This document shows, piece by piece, positions 35,560 to 44,492 of a stretch of 64,000 nt of DNA. Below the pieces are notes generated by a model. The model ran no database searches, had not been told where the DNA came from, and saw only the letters and a list, made by a program, of their open reading frames with translations. This DNA is from Neptunicella sp048268085 (lineage in GTDB: Bacteria > Pseudomonadota > Gammaproteobacteria > Enterobacterales > Alteromonadaceae). Where the stretch lies: positions 1-64,000 of the forward strand of contig NZ_JBLWWF010000001.1 in NCBI RefSeq assembly GCF_048268085.1, given 5' to 3'. How positions within the stretch are numbered: position 1 is the stretch's first letter; each line of letters opens with the position of its first letter. Made by a program: the position numbers and the translations under genes.

Positions 35560-36900
35560 TTAGCTAAATTGTAGTCGTTGATGCAGTTGGCTCTTGAGTA
35601 GATAAAGGCTCAATAAGCTTTGCAGGATGACCGTGATAATGGATAGATACCATATCTGTTCAATATAAAAATTATCTTGTTGGGCAAGCCAAATAGCAGG
35701 TAGCGCAAAGGATAATAACCGCGTGGCACTGCTGATCAGGGCTGGCCAGGTATTCCCCAGGCCCTGAAACATTCCGGAACAAGTGAAAATCAACCCGGTA
35801 GGAACAAAATTCCAGCAAATCATGGTTAAGAAACCCGATGCAATTGCTAATACTGCCAAGTCATTCGAGAAACTGCTAACCAACCAGCTGGCTTGCCACA
35901 AACATAGTGCGGTTAGTATCGCCATGACTGCGCAACTTAATAACGCTGTCCATTTGAACGTTTGCCTTACTCGTTCCGGCAATTGAGCTCCGAAGTTCTG
36001 TCCTGCAATAGCAGGGGCAGAAAATGCCAGCGCCATGGCGGGTAAAAATAATGCCTGCATCACGCGGGAGCCTAATCCGAATCCGGCCTGTGCGCTGGTC
36101 CCAAAAGATTGTATCGCCCAGTAAATAACCGCCATATATAAAAACATCAAAAAGAATTCAGCGCCTGCCGGAAATCCAATAGCCAGTAATCGTTTGCAAC
36201 TTGCCCAGTCAGGACGCCATAGCGATAGATCAACGGCGACATAATGTTCCAGTCGTAAAAAATAAAATAACAGAATCGCGACGCCAATGATGACGGCGAT
36301 AGAACTGGCTATGCCAGCTCCGGCTACGCCAAAAGGATGTCCGCTACCCCAGCCAGCAATTAATACGGGAGCCAACAGGATATTAATAAATACCGACAGT
36401 ATTTGTATTAGCATGACAGGTTTGACGATACCAGTACCACGCAGTGCTGCGGCCATTGCCACGATTACAAATTGCAGCGCCATATTAGGTAAAAACCAAT
36501 ACAGGTAGGTTGTTCCCGCCGCGATTATTTGCGGATTACTGGATAGCAGTTGCATATAGTGTTGGCTAAAACCGTAGCCTAAAATTAATGTTAACAGCGC
36601 CAAGAGGCTGGACAATAAAATAGATTGATTAAAAATTTTATTGGCGTCGTTTTTATCCTTGCGGCCCACTGCATGGGAAACCAGTGTGGCCGTCCCGACA
36701 TTCAATATTTGGGTTAGGGCAATAATAATAAGATTGGCATTACCGGCTGCACTCACCCCTGCCAGAGCTTCTTCGCCTAATTGACTGACAAAATACAAGT
36801 CGACAAGAAAATACAGAGTCTGCACAAACAGTCCGATAGCGATTGGGATTGCCATTTTAACCAAATGATGAGGGATCGCGCCTTGGGTTAAGTCTTTCAT
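35560..36900 (-). CDS. MATE family efflux transporter
   Basis: This is a 446-residue inner-membrane multidrug/toxin exporter with about 12 helices in two homologous halves, using a Na+ or H+ gradient. The MATE signatures are present: AIPIAIGLFVQTLYFLVDLYFVSQLG near the N-terminus and GFPAGAEFFLMFLY at the start of the second half. ATG 36900, 5 bp after the MarR stop, gives the usual MKDLTQGAIPHHL opening. Paired with a MarR regulator, it is probably induced by a toxic ligand. Confidence 0.93.
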   Translation of the reverse strand: MKDLTQGAIPHHLVKMAIPIAIGLFVQTLYFLVDLYFVSQLGEEALAGVSAAGNANLIIIALTQILNVGTATLVSHAVGRKDKNDANKIFNQSILLSSLLALLTLILGYGFSQHYMQLLSSNPQIIAAGTTYLYWFLPNMALQFVIVAMAAALRGTGIVKPVMLIQILSVFINILLAPVLIAGWGSGHPFGVAGAGIASSIAVIIGVAILLFYFLRLEHYVAVDLSLWRPDWASCKRLLAIGFPAGAEFFLMFLYMAVIYWAIQSFGTSAQAGFGLGSRVMQALFLPAMALAFSAPAIAGQNFGAQLPERVRQTFKWTALLSCAVMAILTALCLWQASWLVSSFSNDLAVLAIASGFLTMICWNFVPTGLIFTCSGMFQGLGNTWPALISSATRLLSFALPAIWLAQQDNFYIEQIWYLSIITVILQSLLSLYLLKSQLHQRLQFS

Positions 36901-36905
36901 CAATT

Positions 36906-37340
36906 CTATGCTCTGTAACCTTGTAATTGCTTCAGTAGTTGCAAGCATTGCTCAAGTTGCGCGGTATCCAGAGTTTGCGTTGCCGACTGTGCACTTTGCT
37001 TAAAACTTTCCAATGCTTCTGTTAATACCTGTTGTCCTGTTGGAGTCAGTTTGACCAGGCTAACCCGGGCATCTCTGCTATTTTGTTGTTTTTCCACCAG
37101 TTTGATTTTTTCCATGGGGAGTAATAATCGGGTGACACCTGATGCGCTTAAGCTAACGGCATTAGCCAGTTCTATTCGGCGCATAGTGAGGTGAGGTGCC
37201 AAACTAAGTTGATACATGACTAACAGCTCTGTGTAATTGATGCCATGAGCGCTGAGTGATGACTCGATCGGCTTGAGCAGGTCACTTTGTGCTTTGTAAA
37301 GCTGTATTAATAATTGCATCGGTGCAGTTAACGTTGTCAT
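36906..37340 (-). CDS. MarR-family transcriptional regulator
   Basis: This is a 144-residue winged-helix regulator; most MarR proteins repress efflux or stress genes and release DNA on binding phenolic or hydrophobic ligands. The helix-turn-helix and wing lie at about 55-105 (RIELANAVSLSASGVTRLLLPMEK and NSRDARVSLVKLTPTG). It is cotranscribed with the MATE gene. A large symmetric operator lies 29-72 bp upstream, so it probably represses its own operon. Confidence 0.93.
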   Translation of the reverse strand: MTTLTAPMQLLIQLYKAQSDLLKPIESSLSAHGINYTELLVMYQLSLAPHLTMRRIELANAVSLSASGVTRLLLPMEKIKLVEKQQNSRDARVSLVKLTPTGQQVLTEALESFKQSAQSATQTLDTAQLEQCLQLLKQLQGYRA

Positions 37341-37368
37341 GTGGAGGAACTTCTTTTATTAACGGATA

Positions 37369-37412
37369 ATAACTTGCAATATACTTGATCTATCAAACAT
37401 ATTGCAAGTTAT
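37369..37412. promoter_or_regulatory. Large symmetric MarR operator
   Basis: A 44-bp near-palindrome: 14-bp perfect arms (37369-37382 and 37399-37412), each containing TTGCAA, flank a central TTGATCTATCAA (37385-37396), the classic MarR-type half-site pair. It lies between the DUF2254 gene end and marR. Three consecutive dyads suggest cooperative binding of two or three dimers. Confidence 0.65.
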
Positions 37413-37491
37413 GAATGGTTTTAAAAAACGAACCAACGAATAAGCGGGCTTTTCAGCGTCTGGAAATGGTCAAACTATCAATAGCGCGGAG

Positions 37492-38832
37492 TTAATTTTG
37501 CAAGCTGTTATTAATGTCATTCAGGCGTTGGCGATAATCCTGTCGGTCGGCATCCGTCATTTGCTGTTGTTCAAGACCTTGTTCAATCATGGTGGCTTGG
37601 TTGCTGACAAATTCTTTATGTTCACTGTTGACGGCTTGGCGGGCAATTTTGTTGAGTGATTCAAGTTGACGAATAGAAATTGCCAGACAGGTTTGCGAGT
37701 ATTGACGGATCTGGTCAAACGCAGCATTACCGATACCACTAAAAGTGACCGATTTATACTGTAAACGCAAGGTTCCTTGCCTATCCAAATAGCCGCCTTG
37801 TGGAAACGTTTTGGCGGTTAATAAACATAAGATTGCCGTTAACTTATCGACACAAGTCAGAGCGGAATAGGGATCGTTGATACCGGGAGACAATGCTCTC
37901 AAGGCAATTTCGACCAGTTGATGAATCGCAAACTCCGGATCTTGAATCGGTGAGCGTTTAGAACCGAATGTCAGGCAACTTTGTATCTGATCAATTAAAT
38001 CAGGGGTAACCGTTTGGTGGCTATACAGGGTAATGATAGGCATATTGGTCACCACAAAATCACCGGCCTTAATATTAATCTGTACTAATCCGTCGTGCTC
38101 GGTCATCAGTTTGATCAGTTGTTTAAAATTAATCGCCTGCAAGTAGCCGCTTTGCTCACTGCAAGCGCTAATATGATGAGCAAAATGAGATATTCCATGG
38201 GCTTCATCAATAGCGGTGTTGTGTAACTCTGACGATGAATGGTGATCCGGAAATAAACTGGCAACGCTCTGCTGCAGTTCTTGGTAAACATCATCAATAA
38301 CATTGTCCGCCTGAATCGCGTTGGCCACATGATGGATAAAATAGATCAGCACAAAAACACTGATTAAAGTGATGAATAAGCACCAAGCAATAGATAATCC
38401 GGGGACATAATGTGCGTCTGAAAACGCATCGATGGCGCGCACTATCACCAAACAATAAACAAAATTAGCAATAAAGAGACCTAATACAACCTGAGTGCCG
38501 TTGTCGTTCATAAAGTTGCGGATCAAACGCGGGCCGAACTGGGACGAGGCCAGCGTCAGTGCCACAATCGTAATAGAAAATGCAATACTGACCACCGTCA
38601 TCATGGACGACGCAATGGTGGTTAATAGCGCTCGTGCTGCTTCGGGCCTGATTTGATATATCTGATGCATCGCATCGATTTGATTCAAACCACTAAATCG
38701 ATCGATACAAATAAATAGGGTGGCAGCGACTAATGCTGAAATAACTAACAAGCTGGGTATAAACCAGAAACTGGTTTTGATTTTATCCAAAGCTGTCAGG
38801 AGCTGAGTGCGTTTATTCTCGAGTAATTTCAC
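37492..38832 (-). CDS. DUF2254 family membrane protein
   Basis: This is a 446-residue protein of unknown function. Four transmembrane helices occupy about 20-45, 68-100, 108-132 and 145-170, with the family stretch MMTVVSIAFSITIVALTLASSQFGPRLIRNF. A large soluble C-terminal region contains LVEIALRALSPGINDPYSALTCVD, typical of DUF2254. The hydrophilic domain would be cytoplasmic. It is transcribed in the marR direction but is separated by the operator region, so it is probably not part of that operon. Confidence 0.88.
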   Translation of the reverse strand: MKLLENKRTQLLTALDKIKTSFWFIPSLLVISALVAATLFICIDRFSGLNQIDAMHQIYQIRPEAARALLTTIASSMMTVVSIAFSITIVALTLASSQFGPRLIRNFMNDNGTQVVLGLFIANFVYCLVIVRAIDAFSDAHYVPGLSIAWCLFITLISVFVLIYFIHHVANAIQADNVIDDVYQELQQSVASLFPDHHSSSELHNTAIDEAHGISHFAHHISACSEQSGYLQAINFKQLIKLMTEHDGLVQINIKAGDFVVTNMPIITLYSHQTVTPDLIDQIQSCLTFGSKRSPIQDPEFAIHQLVEIALRALSPGINDPYSALTCVDKLTAILCLLTAKTFPQGGYLDRQGTLRLQYKSVTFSGIGNAAFDQIRQYSQTCLAISIRQLESLNKIARQAVNSEHKEFVSNQATMIEQGLEQQQMTDADRQDYRQRLNDINNSLQN

Positions 38833-38983
38833 AGCATACCTTTGCTTATAATGGAGTCTAATCGGTGGTGAAAACAGCCTAACATCATTTGCTCAGCGGA
38901 GGAACTAGCGCTATTTTGTGATGATTCCTGTGATTGTGGCCGACATATTGTTCTCAGAAAGAGGCATTAATTAGCAGTGCAGA

Positions 38984-40456
38984 TTAATTACGGTATTGTG
39001 GCATGCTGTTCCATAAGTTTTGATGTTTGGCATCCGAGAAATATTCATAAGGATGCCAGCAGCGCGGCACCAAATCCTGATTTTTGCGTTCTTCAAAATT
39101 GGACACCAGCTTACTCAGTATTTCCAACAGACGTTCCGGGCTTACTTTTTCGAAGGCTTTACGGGCGGGCTCAAAATACAGATTATTGGATTTACTGATC
39201 ACGTAATCTGGACAATTTGAGTTATAGGACAGATTACGCGTTACGCAGCGAGCAATCGGCTCGTCAGGATCGGCCGGATATAATCGTGTAACAATAGCAT
39301 ATTCATACTTATCTATATCCCGCTTGTCAGAATCCTTAGGGATAAAAGCTATGCCAAAACCCTGTGGAAAAATTCCCGTTACCTGCAACAAGGCTTCGGT
39401 AACGATGGGGCTAAACATACCTTGTTCGGCACCTTTACGCAGCATCTGGCCGACCTTAGGCATTAAGGCAACAGGTTGATTGGTTTTGGTGGACATTACC
39501 ACCGAAGCATAGACTTGGGGGATTTTTAGAATGTTGCCAATCCCATTTTGGGGTTTCAGGGAGCTTTTTAGTAATTTTAAACCAAACTCCAGTTTCGCTT
39601 TTTCCTGTTGATTAAATTCATCTCGTTCAGTGACGGAGTTGCCTAAGTATTTATCAGCACCAATCCCATTTTTCATATAATCCAGCGCATGTTGAAAGGT
39701 AATCTTAAGCAGTTTATTCCGATCGTCTCTTTCCAGTACTCTAAATTCATCGGCTTGGCCGTCTTCACCCTTCAATAGCTTTTGTGCATCGGGATGCATA
39801 CGTCCAATGTCCTGAATGATTGCCGCCATCATGAGTGGGATTTTGACGTGCTGGCGGAAAGAAGACTGGCTGGTAATATTTTCAGGTGCGGTATCGGATT
39901 TGTCGGATTGGTCCACGGCAAATTCAGTCACGTGGCTATCGACGATATTCTGAGTGAACACCAGTCTATCTAGTAGTCTTAAGGATAAGGTCGCTTTATA
40001 TAAGTGTTTGGAAAATAAATTGATTTGCGGAACTTTTCTGCCCGCATCAGGAGTGATCATTAACATGGTGCCCAATAACCGGGCTGTTTTAGCATTGTTG
40101 TCTGAAAAATCCTCTCCCTCCACCAGGTCAAGTATATCAGTGCACACTTGCTTTAATTTTGCATGTCTCACCAGACGTTGTTCGTCTAACTTTTTGTTAA
40201 ACACCTTTAATTGGGTTTGGCTAACCTTAATACGTTCAGAGAGTAACTTTTTTTCGTTTGAATTTGTTGAACTGGTGAGCTTTTGTTCACTGGATCTAAT
40301 TTCGAGTTGCAGACTACTTTTTTTCTCTCGATCGTTTACTGCTTGGCTAAAATAGTCGGTAGCGAGTTCATAGATGGAATCTCTGACAGGACTCGCATCA
40401 TGGATCCGGGTGATCAGATTTTTAACCGAACGGATATAATTTGATTCTTTCACCAC
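38984..40456 (-). CDS. Degenerate HD-GYP-like protein with N-terminal coiled coil
   Basis: This 490-residue soluble protein is not one I recognise by name. Residues 40-100 are charged and heptad-like, probably a coiled coil. A central AAIIQDIGRMHPDA (212-224) looks like the HD core HDIGK/R with the metal histidine changed to Gln215. Residues 313-373 resemble the C-terminal part of HD-GYP phosphodiesterases (MFSPIVTEALLQVTGIFPQGFGIAFIP against the usual G-FDP-V-AL-----G-YP-G). The HHE and GYP motifs are absent. An inactive c-di-GMP-type receptor or scaffold is the best guess. Start is GTG (40456 or 40453), preceded by GGAGAG. Confidence 0.6.
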   Translation of the reverse strand: MVKESNYIRSVKNLITRIHDASPVRDSIYELATDYFSQAVNDREKKSSLQLEIRSSEQKLTSSTNSNEKKLLSERIKVSQTQLKVFNKKLDEQRLVRHAKLKQVCTDILDLVEGEDFSDNNAKTARLLGTMLMITPDAGRKVPQINLFSKHLYKATLSLRLLDRLVFTQNIVDSHVTEFAVDQSDKSDTAPENITSQSSFRQHVKIPLMMAAIIQDIGRMHPDAQKLLKGEDGQADEFRVLERDDRNKLLKITFQHALDYMKNGIGADKYLGNSVTERDEFNQQEKAKLEFGLKLLKSSLKPQNGIGNILKIPQVYASVVMSTKTNQPVALMPKVGQMLRKGAEQGMFSPIVTEALLQVTGIFPQGFGIAFIPKDSDKRDIDKYEYAIVTRLYPADPDEPIARCVTRNLSYNSNCPDYVISKSNNLYFEPARKAFEKVSPERLLEILSKLVSNFEERKNQDLVPRCWHPYEYFSDAKHQNLWNSMPQYRN

Positions 40457-40598
40457 GGACTAGGCTCTCCCATATAGCTTGGCAGGTTAATTTGACCATA
40501 AACTCACTCTATTATGAATAGAGATTATTCGTATTATACTGATTTGTCGCTAAAATTCTGTTAGCTACAGGTACATCGTGATTTGCATAAGGACACTA

Positions 40599-41036
40599 AT
40601 GAGAGAACTTCCACATTTATATCGAGTTATCGCCAGCGGTCAGTTTGATCGTCATTTGCAGGTTGAGGCTGAGGGGTTGTCTCCCATCGAAGTGGCGCCC
40701 CCGATTGAGTTTGACGGACCGGGCGACCAGTGGTCACCGGAAACCTTATTACTGGCTGCCGCTGCAAATTGTTTTATCTTATCTTTTAAAGCCGTTGCCG
40801 AGGCTGCTGATTTCCATTGGTTGTCTATTGCATGTGAAGCAAAAGGGACATTGGACAAAGTAGAACGCCAGATCCGGTTTACCCATATTCATCATAATGT
40901 GAGGTTAACTATTAACCCGGGGAGTGATAGCGCCAAAGCCGAAGCATTGCTGAATAAGGCCGAAAAAGTATGCTTAGTGAGTAATTCGCTTATAGCAAAA
41001 AAGCATTTGCAAGCGACTGTGATATTCGCAAATTGA
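40599..41036 (+). CDS. OsmC-family protein
   Basis: OsmC/Ohr proteins are cytosolic thiol peroxidases that reduce organic hydroperoxides. The 145 residues contain the two cysteine positions of the family, Cys58 in LLAAAANCFILSFKAVA and Cys125 in AEKVCLVSNSL, within the expected helices. It is closer to the general OsmC group (YhfA-like) than to Ohr. ATG 40599 has AAGGAC upstream and is preferred to GTG 40578. The YaeR-like gene follows 9 bp later. Confidence 0.88.
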   Translation: MRELPHLYRVIASGQFDRHLQVEAEGLSPIEVAPPIEFDGPGDQWSPETLLLAAAANCFILSFKAVAEAADFHWLSIACEAKGTLDKVERQIRFTHIHHNVRLTINPGSDSAKAEALLNKAEKVCLVSNSLIAKKHLQATVIFAN

Positions 41037-41045
41037 GTTTTAACT

Positions 41046-41432
41046 ATGTTAAATGCAATTCATCATGCCGCGATAATTTGTTCAGATTATCAACGCTCTA
41101 AATATTTTTATACCACGATCCTTGGCTTAACAGTGCTTGCTGAAAATTACCGTGCAACACGGGACTCTTATAAACTGGATCTGGAATTGGCTGATGGCAG
41201 TCAAATAGAGTTGTTTTCTTTTCCTGAACCGCCGCCCAGGCCAAGCTATCCCGAAGCCATGGGGTTACGGCATTTGGCATTTAGTGTTGATGATATTGCG
41301 TCTGTAATACAGCACTTATTGGACGCCGGTGTTGACGTTGAGCCCATGCGTATTGATGAATACACCGGGCAAAAGTACACATTTTTTCAGGATCCAGACG
41401 GATTGCCGCTGGAATTATATGAATCTATATAG
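41046..41432 (+). CDS. gloA2: VOC-family protein, YaeR/GloA2-like
   Basis: This 128-residue glyoxalase-fold metalloprotein closely resembles E. coli YaeR (IHHAAIICSDYQRSKYFY, RDSYKLDL, IELFSFPEPPPRPSYPEAMGLRHLAFSVDD, FFQDPDGLPLELYE). Likely metal ligands are His7, Glu55, His75 and Glu125. Whether it acts on methylglyoxal is not proven. It is likely cotranscribed with the OsmC-like gene, which suggests a shared detoxification role. Confidence 0.88.
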   Translation: MLNAIHHAAIICSDYQRSKYFYTTILGLTVLAENYRATRDSYKLDLELADGSQIELFSFPEPPPRPSYPEAMGLRHLAFSVDDIASVIQHLLDAGVDVEPMRIDEYTGQKYTFFQDPDGLPLELYESI

Positions 41433-41523
41433 TCGCTATAAATGACTGAAGTGAGTTGTGCAATGTTGATTAGGGCGACGCAACACTGGTTTGATAATCG
41501 TTTAGTGAACTAAGGAAATTCAG

Positions 41524-41913
41524 ATGGATAGAAAATTTGTTGCCACAGCATTGGGTTATGGTCTGGTCGGGCTGTTATTGGGAATTTTTATGGCCATGTC
41601 CAAAAATCACAGTCAGCTCGTCACCCATGCGCATATTATGTTGTTAGGCTTGGTGGTGTCCTTTATTTACGCAGCCTGTCATAAATTATGGCTAGGCGCT
41701 TCCACTTCCAGGCTAATTAACATTCAATATTACCTGCATCAAATCGGTACTTTACTATTAACGCTGGGATTATTTTTCATGTACGGTGGCTTGTTACCAG
41801 AGGCGGTTTTAGGCCCGTTTTTGGGAATTGGTTCTTTATTCGTATTGGGTGGCATGATTTTAATGAAAATTATGTTTATCCAATCCAAACCAGTCACAAC
41901 AACTGATAGTTAA
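41524..41913 (+). CDS. Small four-helix membrane protein with conserved-looking histidines
   Basis: This 129-residue inner-membrane protein has four hydrophobic segments (about 8-24, 35-52, 70-88 and 95-118). Histidines lie in THAHIMLLGLV (helix 2) and YYLHQIG (helix 3), reminiscent of the heme-binding helices of heme-copper oxidase subunit I and related proteins, but the protein is far too short to be one. GGAAATTCAG lies just before the ATG. Function unknown; heme or metal binding is an inference. Confidence 0.7.
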   Translation: MDRKFVATALGYGLVGLLLGIFMAMSKNHSQLVTHAHIMLLGLVVSFIYAACHKLWLGASTSRLINIQYYLHQIGTLLLTLGLFFMYGGLLPEAVLGPFLGIGSLFVLGGMILMKIMFIQSKPVTTTDS

Positions 41914-41988
41914 ATTAGTGCATTCAATGCTTGCCTAAAGTCTGGTTCGTGATATTTTTCCAAGCACATTATTTAGGGAATTATTACC

Positions 41989-42561
41989 ATGCCAAAGGCA
42001 AGTGAAATTAAGAAAAATGCAGCGATTGTGCTTAACGACAAAGTGCTGTTGGTCAAAGATATTAATAAGTTGACCCCTAGTGGTCGCGCTGGTGCCAGTT
42101 TATATCGAATGCGCCTGTACGAGGTAACCACCGGAGCTAAAGTAGACGAAAGTTTTAAAGCCGATGAAATGATTAATCTGGCTGACTTTAGTCGTCATCA
42201 AGTGACGTTTTCTTATATTGATGGTGATGAGTATGTGTTTATGAATAGTGAGGATTACACCCCTTATAACTTGCATAAAGACACGATCGCCGATGAACTG
42301 TTGTTTATCACCGAAGATACCACTGGTTTGCAAGTGCTTACAGTTGATGGAGCACCTGTTGGAATAGAGGTGCCAGCGTCAGTAGAGCTGGTTATTGTTG
42401 AGACTGATCCATCGATAAAAGGAGCGTCTGCCAGTGCTCGCACTAAGCCGGCAGTATTATCCACCGGTTTAACGGTACAGGTACCGGAATATATATCCAG
42501 CGGTGAAAAAATTAAAATTAATACCTCAGAACAAAAGTTTATTAGTCGCGCGGATAAATAA
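41989..42561 (+). CDS. efpL: Elongation factor P-like protein EfpL (YeiP)
   Basis: EfpL is a paralogue of EF-P that helps ribosomes through polyproline and related stalls. The 190 residues have three beta-barrel domains. The N-terminal loop reads LTPSGRAGASLYRM with Arg33 where EF-P has its modified lysine, the mark of the EfpL group, and the C-terminal domain has GASASARTKPAVLSTGLTVQVPEYISSGEKI. It appears to be a single-gene unit with a hairpin behind it. Confidence 0.94.
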   Translation: MPKASEIKKNAAIVLNDKVLLVKDINKLTPSGRAGASLYRMRLYEVTTGAKVDESFKADEMINLADFSRHQVTFSYIDGDEYVFMNSEDYTPYNLHKDTIADELLFITEDTTGLQVLTVDGAPVGIEVPASVELVIVETDPSIKGASASARTKPAVLSTGLTVQVPEYISSGEKIKINTSEQKFISRADK

Positions 42562-42581
42562 TTTTCTTGTATAAACAAAAT

Positions 42582-42609
42582 ATGGCAGTGTCATACTCAC
42601 TGCCATTTT
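42582..42609 (+). terminator. Terminator after efpL
   Basis: ATGGCAGTG / CACTGCCAT with a 7-base loop is followed by TTTTGTTGTT, 20 bp after the efpL stop. Confidence 0.75.
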
Positions 42610-42627
42610 GTTGTTGGAGAATCACCT

Positions 42628-43152
42628 ATGAAAATCCTTGCTTTTGCCGCTACTAGCCATAGCCAATCGATAAATAAAAAGCTGGTAACTTATGCCGCTA
42701 GTTTAGTCGAAGGGGCATCTGTCGAAATCTTAGATTTAAATGACTATGAACTACCTCTGTTTAGTCAGGATCGGGAGGCAGAATTAGGTCATCCTCAGTT
42801 AGCTCATGATTTTTTGCAAAAAATAGCCGACAGTGATGCGTTGATCATTTCTTTTGCAGAACACAATAGCTCTTACACTGCCGCTTATAAAAATTTGTTT
42901 GATTGGTGTTCACGGATTAATACTAAAGTGTTTCAAGGCAAATCGATGGTGATGTTGTCAGCGGCTCCCGGTGCACGGGGCGGTAAATCGGTACTGGAGC
43001 AAGCGCTAAGCTCTGCACCTCGCTTTGCTGGTGATGTAAAAGCGAGTCTGTCGATCCCCTATTTTGGTGATAATTTTGATCCTGAACGGGGAGAATTGAG
43101 GGATGCGTCGTTGCGCCTCGAATTAGTTCAGGCAGTTAATAGTTTACTTTGA
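42628..43152 (+). CDS. NADPH-dependent FMN reductase family protein
   Basis: This is a 174-residue flavodoxin-like protein. The N-terminal ILAFAATSHSQSINKKL is the FMN phosphate-binding loop, and ALIISFAEHNSSYTAAYKNLFDWCSR matches the family's second flavin-binding region (usual form PEYNGSYPGVLKNAIDW). Members reduce flavins, quinones, azo dyes or metals; the substrate is not evident. GGAGA precedes the ATG. The gene stands alone between the efpL terminator and serC. Confidence 0.88.
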   Translation: MKILAFAATSHSQSINKKLVTYAASLVEGASVEILDLNDYELPLFSQDREAELGHPQLAHDFLQKIADSDALIISFAEHNSSYTAAYKNLFDWCSRINTKVFQGKSMVMLSAAPGARGGKSVLEQALSSAPRFAGDVKASLSIPYFGDNFDPERGELRDASLRLELVQAVNSLL

Positions 43153-43346
43153 TCTGAACCGTCAGATTAGGACTATCTAGGGGTCGTTCTATCCACTAGA
43201 ATCATTGCGATTTTATTCAGTTTTAATGGATTGATATAATTCATCACTCTTTCGTATTAGCGTACTAAATCAATCGCTTGTATTGTGCTGATTCAAGTTT
43301 GTTAGCACATTTATTTTAAACATTTATGCAATTTTCCGAGAAAACT

Positions 43347-44468
43347 ATGCGTCCACAGATTAAACCAGAGAATCCTAATTTTTCTTCCGGTCCCTGCGCT
43401 AAAAGGCCAGGATATGATGTTAATCAACTTGATTTATCGGTACTGGGACGTTCTCATCGTGCCGCAATTGGTAAACAAGCCTTAAAAAGTGCCTGTCTGG
43501 ATACCGCGCGGATTTTGGGTTTGCCAGAGGGCTATCGAGTTGCGGTGGTACCTGCCTCAGATACCGGGGCGATGGAAATGGCCATGTGGTCAATGCTCGG
43601 AGAGCGACCTGTAGATGTGCTCTATTGGGAGTCATTTGGTAAGGGCTGGGCAACCGATATCAACAAACAGCTGAAATTGGATAATGTTCGCACTTTAAGT
43701 GCAGATTACGGCCACATCCCGGATTTGGCCCAGGTCAATTGTGATCATGATGTGGTTTTCACCTGGAACGGAACGACATCAGGTGCTTGTGTGCCCGATG
43801 CTGACTGGATTGACGATAATCGCAGCGGATTGACCTTTTGCGATGCCACCTCGGCTGTATTCGCCAAAGATTTGCCGTGGGACAAACTCGACGTAGTGAC
43901 CTATAGCTGGCAAAAAGTATTGGGCGGTGAAGGCGGACATGGCATGTTAATTTTGAGTCCACGTGCGGTTCAACGTTTAGAAAATTACACCCCAGCCTGG
44001 CCGTTACCGAAAATTTTCCGTATGACCAATGGTGGTCAGTTGACCGAAGATTTATTTACCGGCGCCACTATTAATACCCCGTCAATGCTCTGTGTGGTGG
44101 ATTATCTGGATGCCCTTAATTGGGTCGACAGTATTGGTGGAGTGCCAGCAACGGTTAAACGTTGTAATGATAATTTAGCTGTATTGGAAGCCTTTGTTGC
44201 GCAACATGATTGGATTGATTTTTTAGCCAAAGACAAGGCCGTGCGTTCGAATACCAGTGTGTGCTTGAGTGTGGAGCTAAGTGGCGACCAAGTTAAAGCT
44301 ATGATCAAGTTACTGGAGCAGGAGCAGGTGGCTTACGATATCGGTGCGTATCGCGATGCGCCAGCCGGTTTACGTATCTGGTGTGGTGCCACCGTAGAAA
44401 CCGCAAATATTCAGGCGTTACTGCCTTGGCTGGAATGGGCATACAACGAAGCTAAATCAACTCACTAG
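43347..44468 (+). CDS. serC: Phosphoserine aminotransferase, Methanosarcina/rhizobial type
   Basis: SerC is a PLP enzyme converting 3-phosphohydroxypyruvate and glutamate to phosphoserine. The 373-residue protein is of the second SerC type: the N-terminus IKPENPNFSSGPCAKRPG and SHRAAIGKQAL are characteristic, and PLP Lys190 lies in YSWQKVLGGEGGHG. It is not like the E. coli enzyme. ATG 43347 (GAGA upstream) fits the family's N-terminus better than ATG 43326. serA follows after 24 bp, so the two make a serine-biosynthesis operon. Confidence 0.93.
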   Translation: MRPQIKPENPNFSSGPCAKRPGYDVNQLDLSVLGRSHRAAIGKQALKSACLDTARILGLPEGYRVAVVPASDTGAMEMAMWSMLGERPVDVLYWESFGKGWATDINKQLKLDNVRTLSADYGHIPDLAQVNCDHDVVFTWNGTTSGACVPDADWIDDNRSGLTFCDATSAVFAKDLPWDKLDVVTYSWQKVLGGEGGHGMLILSPRAVQRLENYTPAWPLPKIFRMTNGGQLTEDLFTGATINTPSMLCVVDYLDALNWVDSIGGVPATVKRCNDNLAVLEAFVAQHDWIDFLAKDKAVRSNTSVCLSVELSGDQVKAMIKLLEQEQVAYDIGAYRDAPAGLRIWCGATVETANIQALLPWLEWAYNEAKSTH

Positions 44469-44492
44469 TGTTAACAAGTTAATAGGATGGTC

